DNA from: an uncultured Clostridia bacterium
GTDB taxonomy: Bacteria > Bacillota > Clostridia > UMGS1883
Direction of reading: 5' to 3'
Assembly: GCA_947589005.1 (NCBI GenBank)
Contig: CANPZO010000005.1
Span: 26,818 to 90,817, forward strand
Length of the DNA stretch: 64,000 nucleotides
Within the stretch, counting starts at the first letter, position 1; each line of letters opens with the position of its first letter. The notes under the pieces are model-generated. The model saw nothing but the letters and a program-made list of their open reading frames with translations, had not been told where the DNA came from and made no database searches. Of the stretch, positions 1 through 9,250 are shown one piece after another. A program made the translations under genes and the position numbers.

Positions 1-1
1 G

Positions 2-460
2 TCGGCCAGAATGCAACTGCAGCAAGCAGCGCAAAGCCGCTACACCATCAAGGCCGGTGGCTTCAAAGCGTCCGCCAACATCAAAAGGGCCACGGTCGGA
101 AATCTGGTGGCCACGATCAAGGTCAAGGGAGCGCCTCCGGTTTTGTCGGCTTTTCGCATAAGCAGAGCAAAAAGCGGGCTGAGGGCACAGGTCCTGACAA
201 GCTCAGGCCTCAAGGCCCTTGTGGGGCCAAGAGGCATAAAGGCCTTTGTCGCCACAGGCGGCAATGTGGCGGGACTTCCCGCCCAGAGAGTGGGCAAAGA
301 GCGTTTCCCCCTGCGAGTGCCACACGGACCCTCGCTGCCAAAGCAGTTTGAAATGGTGTACGAGGGCAAAGGGCTAACGTCCACGCCGCTCAAGGAAGAA
401 ATCGAAAAGCTGTATCAAAAATATGTGGATCAACAGATTGAGAGGTTTTTAAACAAATGA
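2..460 (+). CDS. Phage minor tail protein (gpZ/HK97 gp10-like), 5' partial
   Basis: The reading frame is open from the left window edge, so the gene probably starts upstream; the first internal ATG is at position 11. The visible 149 residues are basic, and the region around residues 95-112 (RVGKERFPLRVPHGPSLP) resembles the C-terminal part of lambda minor tail protein Z / HK97 gp10-type proteins, which act in tail completion at the head-tail joint. The stop overlaps the next start by 4 bp, as in a translationally coupled late operon. The family is assigned from motif memory and gene order, so the exact family is moderately sure and the tail role is fairly sure. Confidence 0.6.
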   Translation, partial: SARMQLQQAAQSRYTIKAGGFKASANIKRATVGNLVATIKVKGAPPVLSAFRISRAKSGLRAQVLTSSGLKALVGPRGIKAFVATGGNVAGLPAQRVGKERFPLRVPHGPSLPKQFEMVYEGKGLTSTPLKEEIEKLYQKYVDQQIERFLNK

Positions 461-924
461 ATGCAAGACTTTTTCAAGACGCACTGGTCGCAGACATGAA
501 GGAGCTTTTCAAAAACCGCCTATACAAAACCCCCGGTGGAGAAACGGCCCCGGTTTCGGTTTTCGCTCAGAATTTGCCGAAACGAAAATCGGAGGATGAC
601 GAAGACCCATTCCCTTATATAATCGTTCGGCTCGCAGAGGGCGACATCGAAAATCAGACGGCGGCCCACAAGATAAACGTGATACTTCTCGTCGGGATTT
701 TTGACGATGACCTGGCCAACCAGGGACACCGGCAGGTTTTAGAAATGCTCGAACTGATACAGCTTCGGTTTGAGGAAACGCCGCTGCTTGCAAAGTATTA
801 CACGATAAATGACCCGTTCGAGTGGGCGCTTCAGGACGAAGAAAGCTATCCTTACTTTTTCGGGGCGGCCAAGATGAATTTTAACCTTCCGGCGCCCCGG
901 CGAAATTGGAGTGATCTGGTGTGA
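457..924 (+). CDS. Putative tail terminator / tail completion protein
   Basis: A 155-residue acidic protein lying between a gpZ-like protein and the sheath operon. In contractile-tail phages this slot usually holds the tail terminator, which caps the tube and joins it to the connector. The residues around 50-60 (DPFPYIIVRLAEG) followed by a long strand-rich stretch fit such proteins, but no catalytic motif is visible. It overlaps the preceding gene by 4 bp (ATGA), and its stop overlaps the next GTG start. The function is inferred mainly from synteny. Confidence 0.5.
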   Translation: MNARLFQDALVADMKELFKNRLYKTPGGETAPVSVFAQNLPKRKSEDDEDPFPYIIVRLAEGDIENQTAAHKINVILLVGIFDDDLANQGHRQVLEMLELIQLRFEETPLLAKYYTINDPFEWALQDEESYPYFFGAAKMNFNLPAPRRNWSDLV

Positions 925-1163
925 ACAAAACAGTTTACGTCGGCCCGACCATAGTGGGCGTGGCCGCAAGAAACACCGTCTACGATGAAATCCCCGAGGC
1001 ATTGCAGACGGCCATCAAAGACGCCCCCTTCCTGGCCGGGCTTTGTTTGCCGATATCCGGTTTGTCGGCGGCAATGCGCCAGATCAGGAACGGAAACGGC
1101 GCAATCTACACATTGTACAAAAAGGCGCTGAATTACAGCGTAACACCGAAAGGAGAGAATTAA
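921..1163 (+). CDS. Small conserved phage protein before the sheath gene
   Basis: An 80-residue protein starting at a GTG that overlaps the stop of the preceding gene (GTGA). It is followed within three bases by the sheath start. No domain is recognised. Similar short proteins with the opening TVYVGPTIVG often precede the sheath gene in Clostridia myoprophages. The position suggests a tail assembly or completion role; this is inference. Confidence 0.55.
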   Translation: MNKTVYVGPTIVGVAARNTVYDEIPEALQTAIKDAPFLAGLCLPISGLSAAMRQIRNGNGAIYTLYKKALNYSVTPKGEN

Positions 1164-1165
1164 AC

Positions 1166-2629
1166 ATGGCAACATACAACCATGGCGTGCGTGTGCTTGA
1201 GCAGCCGACCAGCGTAACCGCCCCCATAAACGGGACCGCTGGCCTTCAGGTAGTTTTCGGCACCGCCCCCATAAACCTCGCTGATGATCCGTACAGCGTG
1301 ACGAATAAACCCATCATCGCCTATACCTGGAGCGAGGCTGTATCCCAGCTGGGATATTCGGACGACTACGAGAATTACACCCTTTGCCAGTCCATGTATG
1401 CCAGCTTCAAACTGTTCAACGTGGCCCCCGTAATTTTTGTGAATGTTTTGGACCCCAAGACACACACAAAGGACAACTCCGCCGCCGACGTTGACGTCGT
1501 AAACATGGAAGCCGTCGTGAAGACAACCGGCATCCTCCCCAAGAGCGTCGTGGTAAAGGAACAGGGCGGCGAGGGCTCAACCTATCAGGTGGGCACCGAC
1601 TACGTTCTGTCTTTCGACGATAACGGCTATTTGGTAATAACACTTCTTGCCAGCGGATCGGCTGCGGGACAAAGCAAGGTGAACGTAGCCTCCACCTCGA
1701 TCGACCCTTCAAGGATCGAGGCGACCGACATCGTGGGCACATCTTCCGGCGGTGAAGAAAAGGGCCTTGAGGTAATCCGTCAGATTTACCCCAGGTTCGG
1801 ACTGACCCCCGGTTTGATAATTGCTCCCGGCTGGTCTCAGGACCCCGACGTCGGCGTGGTGCTCGCCGCCAAGTGCGAGGAAATAAACGGCTATTTCACC
1901 TGCGAGGGCTTTGTCGATATCGACAGCAGCGCCGGAAAGTGCACAAAGTACACCGACGTCAAAAACGCCAAGGAGGAAGCCGGAATTTCCAGTCCCCACA
2001 TCATGGCCTTGTGGCCCTGCTTCCAGGTGGGAACCCAGACATTCTGGGCCTCGGCAATCATGGCAGCGGTAACAGCCTATACCGACGCCAACAACGATGA
2101 CGTGCCCTACCTGTCTCCTTCCAACAAGCTGCTCGGGATAACCGGAACGGTGCTGGCAGACGGGACGGAGGTGCTTCTCGACCAGGTACAGGCGAACACC
2201 GTGAACAGCTTCGGCGTCACCACAGCCATAAACAACAACGGCTGGCGCAGCTGGGGTAACAATTCCGCCGCATATCCGTCCACCACGGACCCCAAGGACA
2301 GATGGTTCTGTTGCCGCCGCTATTTCAGCTGGCGTGGAAACAGTTTCATTTTGACATACGCCGAAAAGGTGGATGATCCCGCAAATCCCCGATTGATCGA
2401 AGACATAGTCGACAGCGAAAACATCCGTGGGAATTCCTATGTTTCCGCAGGAAAATGCGCCGCCGATTACATCGAATTCAACGAAACGGAAAACACGGTG
2501 ACTGACCTGATGAACGGTCAGCTGAAATTCCATCAGCACCTGGCCCCCTGGACCCCGGCTGAGGATATCGTCAACACACTGGAATTTGACCCGGCAGCTC
2601 TGCAGAGCGCCCTGGGCGGAGGTGAATAA
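1166..2629 (+). CDS. Phage tail sheath protein
   Basis: This 487-residue protein forms the contractile sheath around the tail tube. The N-terminus (MATYNHGVRVLEQPTSV) is typical of Bacillota phage sheaths, and later parts carry the usual sheath pattern: a GLTPGLIIAPGWSQDPDV stretch near residue 210, WRSWGNNSAAYPS near 365 and a C-terminal LEFDPAALQSAL. The frame is open to an upstream start at 1043, but the ATG at 1166 is preceded by AGGAGAG at 8-bp spacing and matches the family N-terminus. The tube gene follows directly, the canonical FI-FII order of P2-like tails. Confidence 0.93.
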   Translation: MATYNHGVRVLEQPTSVTAPINGTAGLQVVFGTAPINLADDPYSVTNKPIIAYTWSEAVSQLGYSDDYENYTLCQSMYASFKLFNVAPVIFVNVLDPKTHTKDNSAADVDVVNMEAVVKTTGILPKSVVVKEQGGEGSTYQVGTDYVLSFDDNGYLVITLLASGSAAGQSKVNVASTSIDPSRIEATDIVGTSSGGEEKGLEVIRQIYPRFGLTPGLIIAPGWSQDPDVGVVLAAKCEEINGYFTCEGFVDIDSSAGKCTKYTDVKNAKEEAGISSPHIMALWPCFQVGTQTFWASAIMAAVTAYTDANNDDVPYLSPSNKLLGITGTVLADGTEVLLDQVQANTVNSFGVTTAINNNGWRSWGNNSAAYPSTTDPKDRWFCCRRYFSWRGNSFILTYAEKVDDPANPRLIEDIVDSENIRGNSYVSAGKCAADYIEFNETENTVTDLMNGQLKFHQHLAPWTPAEDIVNTLEFDPAALQSALGGGE

Positions 2630-2631
2630 TC

Positions 2632-3159
2632 ATGGCAAGAATGGCAGCAATCCCCGAAGTCGTTAACGATTTCAATATTTACAATACCGGCGAAAAGATG
2701 GTCGGCGTTTCCGGCGAGGTTTCCATGGCCGAGTTTGAAAACATGACCGAAACAATCAGCGGGGCCGGAATCCTCGGCGAATACGAGGTGCCGGTGGCCG
2801 GACGTTACAGCAGCGTGGAGCAGGAAATCCCGTTCAGGGTAATAGACGAAGACTATTTCAGTCTCATCTCGCCCGACGATCCCGTTGCCCTGACGCTCCG
2901 TGGCGCCATACAGCAGACCATAAAATCTACCGGCGCCGTGAACTACATCGGCATGAGGGTGGTTTTCCGTGGACGCTGCAAGAAAATTTCCCTGGGCACC
3001 GTGAAGCAGGGCGGCCCAATGGAGGGCAGCATCACCATCGAGGTAACATACGCCCTCGTTGAGCTGGACGGCAAAAAGCGTTTCGAGATAGACAAAATCA
3101 ACGGCGTTTGCAAGGTAAACGGAAAAGACCTTCTCGCCAAAATCCACAGACTGACCTGA
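2632..3159 (+). CDS. Phage major tail tube protein (FII-like)
   Basis: A 175-residue protein, the usual size for tube proteins of contractile tails, which stack as hexameric rings inside the sheath. It follows the sheath gene after 2 bp. Residues 1-20 (MARMAAIPEVVNDFNIYN) and the central strand-rich section ending in the TIEVTYALVELDGKKRFEID region match the FII family. The product would interact with the sheath upstream and the tape measure downstream. Confidence 0.9.
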   Translation: MARMAAIPEVVNDFNIYNTGEKMVGVSGEVSMAEFENMTETISGAGILGEYEVPVAGRYSSVEQEIPFRVIDEDYFSLISPDDPVALTLRGAIQQTIKSTGAVNYIGMRVVFRGRCKKISLGTVKQGGPMEGSITIEVTYALVELDGKKRFEIDKINGVCKVNGKDLLAKIHRLT

Positions 3160-3174
3160 TAGGAGGAACAAACA

Positions 3175-3540
3175 ATGAGTATGGGAAACTTCGATGAAAA
3201 ACCCGTTGCCGAAAACACGGCACAGGCAAACCAGACGCAGGACGGCGGAAAGTCCATTACCGTGAGATTTTCCAAGCCGTACAAATTCGAGGGCAAAGAG
3301 TATACAGAACTGGACCTTTCCGGCCTTGAGGATATAACGGCGGAAAACATGATCGCCGCCGACAAGTACCTTGTGGCCAACAGCGTGATGGCCGTTCAGC
3401 CCGAGGCCAATATGCTTTACACCCTGTTCATAGCCAGCAGCGTCACCGGTTTGCCAATAGAGTTTTTCAGGGCGCTCTCCCCCAAAGACGCCATCAAAAT
3501 TAAAAACCGTGTTACGGTTTTTTTCTACGGCGAGGATTAA
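3175..3540 (+). CDS. Tail assembly chaperone, short (zero-frame) form
   Basis: A 121-residue acidic protein between the tube and tape-measure genes, the fixed location of tail assembly chaperones (P2 E, lambda G). AGGAGG lies upstream of the ATG. The family coats the tape measure during tail assembly and is normally made in two forms by ribosomal frameshifting. Here a T-rich slippery heptamer lies four codons before the stop (see 3519-3525), and a downstream -1 frame continues to 3725. The C-terminus of the short form is just YGED after the slip site, as expected. Confidence 0.82.
   Translation: MSMGNFDEKPVAENTAQANQTQDGGKSITVRFSKPYKFEGKEYTELDLSGLEDITAENMIAADKYLVANSVMAVQPEANMLYTLFIASSVTGLPIEFFRALSPKDAIKIKNRVTVFFYGED
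3519..3525 (+). promoter_or_regulatory. Programmed -1 ribosomal frameshift site (T TTT TTC)
   Basis: In the chaperone frame the codons are GTT TTT TTC (3517-3525). The heptamer T TTT TTC at 3519-3525 has the X XXY YYZ form that lets both tRNAs re-pair in the -1 frame. Slippage here avoids the TAA at 3538 and opens a 66-codon extension. Frameshift sites at this gene position are established for P2 and lambda; use of this one is inferred. Confidence 0.78.
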
Positions 3541-3725
3541 ACCCCGGCGAGGGAAAGCAGATACGCAAGCTATGCTTGCAGCTTTCCGTGACACTTCGGA
3601 CAGGCGTGGATTATTTTCTGCGCCTGCCCATAAGGGAACTAATCGAAACGGCAGAGGAGGCGGCAAAGATCATTGGCAAGCAAAGAATACGAACTGGCGG
3701 TAAAAATCGCCGGTCAATTAGATAG
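3525..3725 (+). CDS. Frameshift extension of the tail assembly chaperone (E' / T-like)
   Basis: Reading in the -1 frame from base 3525 gives 66 residues ending at TAG 3723-3725. Fused to the first 117 codons of the chaperone, this makes a protein of about 183 residues. The extension includes GVDYFLRLPIRELIETAEEA, which looks like a genuine helical protein segment and resembles the LPLxEL-type motif of other chaperone extensions. It has no start codon and no ribosome binding site of its own, and it runs over the start of the tape-measure gene (3673). It would be missed by standard gene callers. Confidence 0.72.
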   Translation, partial: LRRGLNPGEGKQIRKLCLQLSVTLRTGVDYFLRLPIRELIETAEEAAKIIGKQRIRTGGKNRRSIR

Positions 3726-6700
3726 CAGTTTCAACGCTGCAATCATGGGCGCCAAAGCCGGTCTTAGCGGCCTCGGCGTTTCGGGAAAAGTCGGCTCCCT
3801 CGCAATGAAGGGCGTCGGCGTAGCAGCAAAGGCGACAGCGGCGGCCATGGCCGCCGCTGGAGCCGCCACCTTAGCGGTGGGAGCTGCAAGTTTGAAAGTT
3901 GGAAAAGAATTCGATACCGCAATAAGCCAATTAGCGGCGACCATGGGAACGACAACCGATCAAATCGGAGACTTGGAAGCCAAGGCCAAGGAAATGGGCG
4001 CAACAACCAAATTCACCGCTACCGAGGCTGCTCAAGGTTTAAATATATTGGCAATGGCGGGACTTAGCGCACAAGACCAGATCGCCGGCATCGGCACCGT
4101 TTTGAACCTTGCCAGTGCCGGGGCGATGAGCATGGAGGACTCCGCTTCATACATAACCGGAACCGTAAAAGGTTTTTCGGATAGCATGAATAATGCCAGG
4201 TATTACGCTGACCTGATGGCCAAGGGCGCAACCCTGGCAAATACAGACGTTACGGGCCTCGGCGAAGCACTAAGTTTTGTATCATCGACGGCTGCGGGAT
4301 ATAGTCAATCTGCCGATAGTGTCACGCTCTCTTTGCTTCGTTTGGCGGAACAAAATGTGACCGGACAGACAGCGGCATTCGCATTAAACAGGGCGATGGC
4401 GGATGTTTACACGCCAACAACAAAAGCAGCGGCGGCACTACAGTCGCTCGGCGTTTCCGCATACGACAGCGCAGGAAAAGCAAGAGATTTCAATGTTGTT
4501 GCAGACGAAATCAGCGCCGCACTATCCGGAATGAGCGACGAACAAGCCAACGCATTAAAATCCACGATTTTCACCACCCGAGGCTTGCAAGCATTCAATA
4601 AGATGACGGTAAGCTCCGCTTCGACCGTTGACAAATTCAGAGAGGGGCTCGCCGGGGCAAGCGACGGAATAGGTGCAGCCGCCCAGCAAGCCGCAACACA
4701 GCTGGACAACCTCGAAGGTGATTTGACATTATTTTCTTCAGCGGCTGACGGACTATTATTAAGCATATATGGCGCCATAAAGGAAAGCTCCCGAGGGATA
4801 GTGCAACTGGGGACAGAATACATCGGACAGCTATCGGCGGCATTTAACAGCGGTGGCATGAAGGAGCTGTTTTCGGAAGTGGGCAATATTGCCGCTGACG
4901 GATTTTCTCGCTTGGCAGAACGTGCCCCTGAATTTATAGACATGGGCGCAAACATGGTCGAAGCGTTCATCGACGGCATCGACAGCAACGCTGGCGCCAT
5001 AGGCAATTCAGCCGGGAAAATAGGAACATCCCTCGCTTCGGCGTTCATCCGGATCATGCCCAAAATGATAGCAACGGGCGGAAAGCTGCTGGTGGCATTC
5101 GGCCAAGGCATAATTCAGAATTTGCCACAGCTCAAGGACGCAGCGGTCGAAGCCGTGAAATACTTCATGCAGGCAGCCAAGGACGCATTCAAGGGATTTG
5201 TGAACTTCCTGGGCGACGACCAGGTGGCGCCGTTTGAAAAAATACTCGCCCTTGTGCCACTACTGGTCGGCGGCTTCGCCGTGGTGGACGGCATCGGCGG
5301 GAGCATAAAGGGACTTGTAAATTCCTTCAAAGGCGTGGACAAGGCGAGCAAGACCATGAAGAAATCCGTGGGCGGAGCAGGAAGCGCCATGTCCGGCCTT
5401 GCGAAAAATATTCTCGGCATCGGCGTCGGCGTAGGAGCGGCGGCTGCCGGAATGTGGCTGCTGGCGGATGCGGCGACAAAGATCGCAGACGCAGGACCCG
5501 GCGCATTGATAACGCTTGTGGCCATGGCCGGAGGCATAGCGGCGCTTATGCTGGTGGCCTCGAAGCTGGGGCCACAGCTACAGAGTTGCCAGCAGGGACT
5601 TATCGCATTCGGTGCCGGGGTATTGATGGCGGCGGCTGGAATGGCAGTAATGGCTTTTGCGGCCACGCAGCTGGCGCAGGCCGGACCGCTGGCCTTTGCG
5701 GCCCTCGTTCTGATGGTGGGCGGCATAGCCGGACTGATGGCAATAGCCGGGGCGATGGGGACACAGCTCGCAACGGCGACGCCCGGACTGCTGGCGTTCG
5801 GTGCGGCGATAATTCTCGCCGGGGCCGGTATGGCCATCATGTCTTCAGCGGCAATACAACTGGCAGCAGCCGGAGGGCCAGCCATAGCAGTATTCGCTGG
5901 CATGGCCGTGGCGATAGCGGCATTTATGGCCGTGGCCGCCGCTCTTGGCCCGACACTGATCGCCGGGGGAGCCGGAATGCTTCTCCTCGGCGCCGGACTT
6001 TTGGTGGCCGCTGCGGGCATGGCATTACTGGCTAATACGGCAATACAGCTTTCGGCAGCCGGAGCGCCCGCAATAGCAATGATGGCGGCCCTTGCGGTCG
6101 GGATATTGGCCTTCGGTGCGGCAGCCGGGGCGCTGGCCCCGCTACTCCTGGCCGGAGCTGCGGCGCTGGCGGCATTCGGAGCGGCCCTCGCAATCGTCAG
6201 CGCAGCGGCGGTGCTCGGCTCGGCGGCATTGCTGATCATTTCGGCAGCACTCCCGGCGCTGGCCCAGTACGGAGCGGCGGGAGCCGTGGCCATCGTAGAA
6301 CTGGGCGCCGCCATGACAGCATTTGCAGCCGGGGCAGCGTTAGCCGGTGCCGGAGCTGCGGCTGCGGGCGTAGGCTTCGGGGCCTTGGCGCTGGCGGCTG
6401 CGGCTGCGGACTTGGCGTTCGCACCCCTGGCCCTTGAAATGACAGCCGTGGCCGCAGCGATAAAGACAATATCGTCTTCAGCCAAAACAGCGGCCAGCGG
6501 CCTGAAATCTATGAAAAAATCGACGTCCGGCATGATGACGTCCATGGCGAAATTGGCCCTGGCGTTTGCACCCGTGGCGGCGGCGATAGTGCCGTTCTCG
6601 GCGGCGGTGGCAGCCGGAGCAGCGGCAACGGCGGCATTCGCAGCGGCACTGACAGCGGCGGACGTTGCCCTCGCCGCCATGCTTGTGGCGGTGACCGCAA

Positions 6701-7698
6701 CGGCGGCGGGACTGACAATGATAGTCGCCGCCATGGTAATGTTCCAGGCGCAAGCGGCCACGCTGGGTTCGGCGGCGGGCACAGCGTCGGAGGCGTTCAC
6801 CCAGCTGGGGGCCGCAGCAGTCCCCGCTTCGGCGGCACTAATAACGATAGTCGCACCCTTGACAGCTGCGGCGGCGGCAATAGCGGCATTTGCAGCCGGG
6901 GCGCTGAGCGGCGTGGCTGCATTGACCGTGCTGGCGGCATCGCTGGCGGCAATAGCGGCGGCCTCGTCTGCGGCGACCACATCACTAAAAACATTCAGCA
7001 CGGCCACCACTCAGACGGGCACGGCGGTAAAATCGTTACAGGCAACGGTTCAAACAGCGTTCAACAGTATCAGAAACAGCATCGCCACACAGATGAACCA
7101 GGCGGTGGCCGCCGTACAAAATGGCGTGGCGGCCATGAAAGCGGCCATGAATTTCAGCTGGTCGCTGCCGCACCTGAAGGTGCCGCACATAAAGGTCTCC
7201 GGCTCGTTCAGCCTTGAACCCCCATCCGCTCCGAACTTCTCCGTGAGCTGGTATAAGCAGGGCGGCATTCTTTCAGGAGCTCAGATTTTCGGGGCTTCCG
7301 GAAATACCCTGCTGGGCGGCGGCGAGGCCGGACAGGAAGCGGTCCTGCCCCTGGATACCCTGTGGACAAGGATGCGGTCGATCATGGGGGACGTAGTAAA
7401 CGGGATTGACGGTTCAGGCATGACCGCCATAATAGACCGGCTGGACGCCATGAGCGCAGGACGGTCGGAAACATCGGTGGGCGATGCACTCGGCGAATTC
7501 GACAACGGCCCCGACGATGACGATTATCCCGAACCCGGCAACGGCCCAGTTTACACTATAACGTTTAATCCCACATATCAGTTTTACGGCGAGGCCCCGA
7601 CGCAGGAAGCCATGGTCGGGGCGGCCCGTATGAGCCAGAGCGAATTCAACGACATGATGGACGCCTGGGTCAAAGACCACAACCGGAAAGATTTCTAA
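3673..7698 (+). CDS. Phage tail tape measure protein
   Basis: A 1341-residue protein that sets tail length and is ejected ahead of the DNA. The N-terminal third (about residues 60-340) matches the TP901-type tape-measure core, with segments such as MGATTKFTATEAAQGL and FTTRGLQAFNKM. Residues 590-841 are four tandem 63-residue hydrophobic repeats, followed by further Ala-rich hydrophobic helices to about 1130, which probably insert in the host membrane. The start is a TTG with GGAGG about 12 bp upstream, inside the frameshift extension of the chaperone. The late part near 1210 (GGGEAGQEAVLPL) is a known tape-measure C-terminal motif. Confidence 0.93.
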   Translation: MASKEYELAVKIAGQLDSSFNAAIMGAKAGLSGLGVSGKVGSLAMKGVGVAAKATAAAMAAAGAATLAVGAASLKVGKEFDTAISQLAATMGTTTDQIGDLEAKAKEMGATTKFTATEAAQGLNILAMAGLSAQDQIAGIGTVLNLASAGAMSMEDSASYITGTVKGFSDSMNNARYYADLMAKGATLANTDVTGLGEALSFVSSTAAGYSQSADSVTLSLLRLAEQNVTGQTAAFALNRAMADVYTPTTKAAAALQSLGVSAYDSAGKARDFNVVADEISAALSGMSDEQANALKSTIFTTRGLQAFNKMTVSSASTVDKFREGLAGASDGIGAAAQQAATQLDNLEGDLTLFSSAADGLLLSIYGAIKESSRGIVQLGTEYIGQLSAAFNSGGMKELFSEVGNIAADGFSRLAERAPEFIDMGANMVEAFIDGIDSNAGAIGNSAGKIGTSLASAFIRIMPKMIATGGKLLVAFGQGIIQNLPQLKDAAVEAVKYFMQAAKDAFKGFVNFLGDDQVAPFEKILALVPLLVGGFAVVDGIGGSIKGLVNSFKGVDKASKTMKKSVGGAGSAMSGLAKNILGIGVGVGAAAAGMWLLADAATKIADAGPGALITLVAMAGGIAALMLVASKLGPQLQSCQQGLIAFGAGVLMAAAGMAVMAFAATQLAQAGPLAFAALVLMVGGIAGLMAIAGAMGTQLATATPGLLAFGAAIILAGAGMAIMSSAAIQLAAAGGPAIAVFAGMAVAIAAFMAVAAALGPTLIAGGAGMLLLGAGLLVAAAGMALLANTAIQLSAAGAPAIAMMAALAVGILAFGAAAGALAPLLLAGAAALAAFGAALAIVSAAAVLGSAALLIISAALPALAQYGAAGAVAIVELGAAMTAFAAGAALAGAGAAAAGVGFGALALAAAAADLAFAPLALEMTAVAAAIKTISSSAKTAASGLKSMKKSTSGMMTSMAKLALAFAPVAAAIVPFSAAVAAGAAATAAFAAALTAADVALAAMLVAVTATAAGLTMIVAAMVMFQAQAATLGSAAGTASEAFTQLGAAAVPASAALITIVAPLTAAAAAIAAFAAGALSGVAALTVLAASLAAIAAASSAATTSLKTFSTATTQTGTAVKSLQATVQTAFNSIRNSIATQMNQAVAAVQNGVAAMKAAMNFSWSLPHLKVPHIKVSGSFSLEPPSAPNFSVSWYKQGGILSGAQIFGASGNTLLGGGEAGQEAVLPLDTLWTRMRSIMGDVVNGIDGSGMTAIIDRLDAMSAGRSETSVGDALGEFDNGPDDDDYPEPGNGPVYTITFNPTYQFYGEAPTQEAMVGAARMSQSEFNDMMDAWVKDHNRKDF
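5440..6195 (+). repeat. Four tandem 63-residue repeats in the tape measure gene
   Basis: Residues 590-652, 653-715, 716-778 and 779-841 each begin with A(A/G)AGM and follow the same pattern: AAGM, AAxQLAxAG, a hydrophobic run, LG, then FGAG. The period is exactly 63 residues (189 bp) three times in a row, then degenerates. The protein repeat is clear; the DNA copies have diverged. Confidence 0.85.
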
Positions 7699-7711
7699 GG
7701 GGGGGAAGTTT

Positions 7712-7927
7712 GTGGACAGCTACACAACCGTCTCCGGGGACACCTGGGACATAATAGCAAAAAAGGCATACGGCAACGAGCTGCTGGCGGATCGGCTGAT
7801 GCAGGACCGCCAGAACATAACCCTCCTGGATTTTGAGGTTTTCCCTTCCGGAATAGTGATCCACATTCCCGAAATCACGGCGGCGCAGTCATACGAGGAT
7901 GACCTGCCGGACTGGAGGAAAGATTGA
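7712..7927 (+). CDS. Tail protein X (LysM-like)
   Basis: A 71-residue protein with a GTG start after a GGGGGGAAG ribosome binding site. The opening TTVSGDTWDIIAKKAYG is the LysM-like signature of phage tail protein X, which in P2 is needed for tail completion and may contact peptidoglycan or the hub. It lies between tape measure and hub protein D, the usual order. Its stop overlaps the ATG of the next gene. Confidence 0.85.
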   Translation: MDSYTTVSGDTWDIIAKKAYGNELLADRLMQDRQNITLLDFEVFPSGIVIHIPEITAAQSYEDDLPDWRKD

Positions 7928-9237
7928 TGGCACTGGCAAGAAGGGCCAGGGTGTACATGACATACAACGGTCGTGACGCCGCACAAATGGCCGAATACAT
8001 AACCAGCTTCAAATATACGGACGTGGCGTCGGGGTCCAGCGACAGCATCAGCGTGGACCTCGACGACCGGGACCGCCACTGGATCGGCGGCTGGTTCCCC
8101 CAAAAGGGGGACCGGCTGCAGCCGGTAATCGTTCTTCAGGACTGGGAGGCGGACGGCGAGAACATCGAAATCAACTGTGGCAGTTTTGACATAGATGACT
8201 TCTCGTTTAAGGGCGGCCCGATCCGTTGCACCATTGACGGCCTGGCGTTACCTTCCACCTCGGGCTTCAAGACCACTGAGAGAACCAACACATACGAAAA
8301 CACCACCCTCAAGGAAATCGGAATGGAGGTCGCAAAGAGGGCCGGGCTAAGTTTATTTTACGAGGCCGACACGGTGGGCGTGGAGAACGTCAGCCAGGAC
8401 AACCAGACGGACTGTTCGTTTTACAGCGAACTCGTCACCAAGTACGGACTGGCCATGAAGATTTACAATGACCGCCTTGTGGTGTTCAACGAAGCAGACT
8501 ATGAGGCCAAGGACCCCGTGGCGACACTGACCGAGGCAGATTTTGACCCGGGATGGTCATGGGACACGGCCCTGATCGGAACATACACCGGGGTAAAATA
8601 CCAATACAAACACACGGAAAAAGACCGAACCTTCACCGTGGAGATCGGCGGCGGCGACCGCATCCTGACTTGCAGCGATGCTGCCAACAATCAGACCGAG
8701 GCGACCCTTATCGCCCTGGCCAAGCTGAACAACGCCAACAAGGGCACCACTACCATGAAGGTCACCCTCAAGGCGACCCGGCGCATCATAGCGACTAACT
8801 GTGTGCAGATATCCGGGCTGGGACAGCTGGACGGAAAATATTTTGTGGAACAGGCGGAGACGTCCGTCTCGGACGGAACGAAGCTGTCGCTGGAGCTGCG
8901 ACGAGTGGAGGGACGGTTCACAAAGGACGGCAAATTCACCGGAAAAACCAACACCAGCGGCACCAATATTCTGGGCCGTGCCTCGACGTCCATTTCCAGC
9001 ACGACGCCGGAGCAGAAAACAGCCGAAGCCGCCAAACAATTCAAGAAGGGCGACAAGGTCAGAGTTACAAAGGGCGCCAAGACATACGACGGCGTGTCCC
9101 TCGCAGCGTTCGTCTACACCACGGTTTACACGGTTATCCAGGTGGGCGGCAAGAACCTGCCGAATGACCGGATCGTTATCGGCAAGGGCAGCGAGGTGAC
9201 GGCGGCGGTCAAGGCAGAGGACCTTTACATGGCATAG
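7927..9237 (+). CDS. Baseplate hub protein (late control gpD-like)
   Basis: The 436-residue product matches the gpD/gp27-like hub family that forms the ring above the tail spike. Visible features are an N-terminal part with SDSISVDLDDRD and a middle part with a NTYENTTLKEIGMEVAKRAG stretch typical of the family. The last about 70 residues, beginning QFKKGDKVRVTKGAKTYDG, look like an added SH3-like barrel. I chose the ATG at 7927, which overlaps the preceding TGA, over a TTG one codon earlier. The order X-D-V supports the assignment. Confidence 0.85.
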   Translation: MALARRARVYMTYNGRDAAQMAEYITSFKYTDVASGSSDSISVDLDDRDRHWIGGWFPQKGDRLQPVIVLQDWEADGENIEINCGSFDIDDFSFKGGPIRCTIDGLALPSTSGFKTTERTNTYENTTLKEIGMEVAKRAGLSLFYEADTVGVENVSQDNQTDCSFYSELVTKYGLAMKIYNDRLVVFNEADYEAKDPVATLTEADFDPGWSWDTALIGTYTGVKYQYKHTEKDRTFTVEIGGGDRILTCSDAANNQTEATLIALAKLNNANKGTTTMKVTLKATRRIIATNCVQISGLGQLDGKYFVEQAETSVSDGTKLSLELRRVEGRFTKDGKFTGKTNTSGTNILGRASTSISSTTPEQKTAEAAKQFKKGDKVRVTKGAKTYDGVSLAAFVYTTVYTVIQVGGKNLPNDRIVIGKGSEVTAAVKAEDLYMA

Positions 9238-9250
9238 GAGGATGAGAAAA

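Noticed and set aside
5115..7010. 631-codon minus-strand ORF inside the tape measure
   Set aside because: It is the antisense of the Ala-rich, GC-rich tape measure repeats; its own product is Ala/Pro/Ser-rich and has no start signal.
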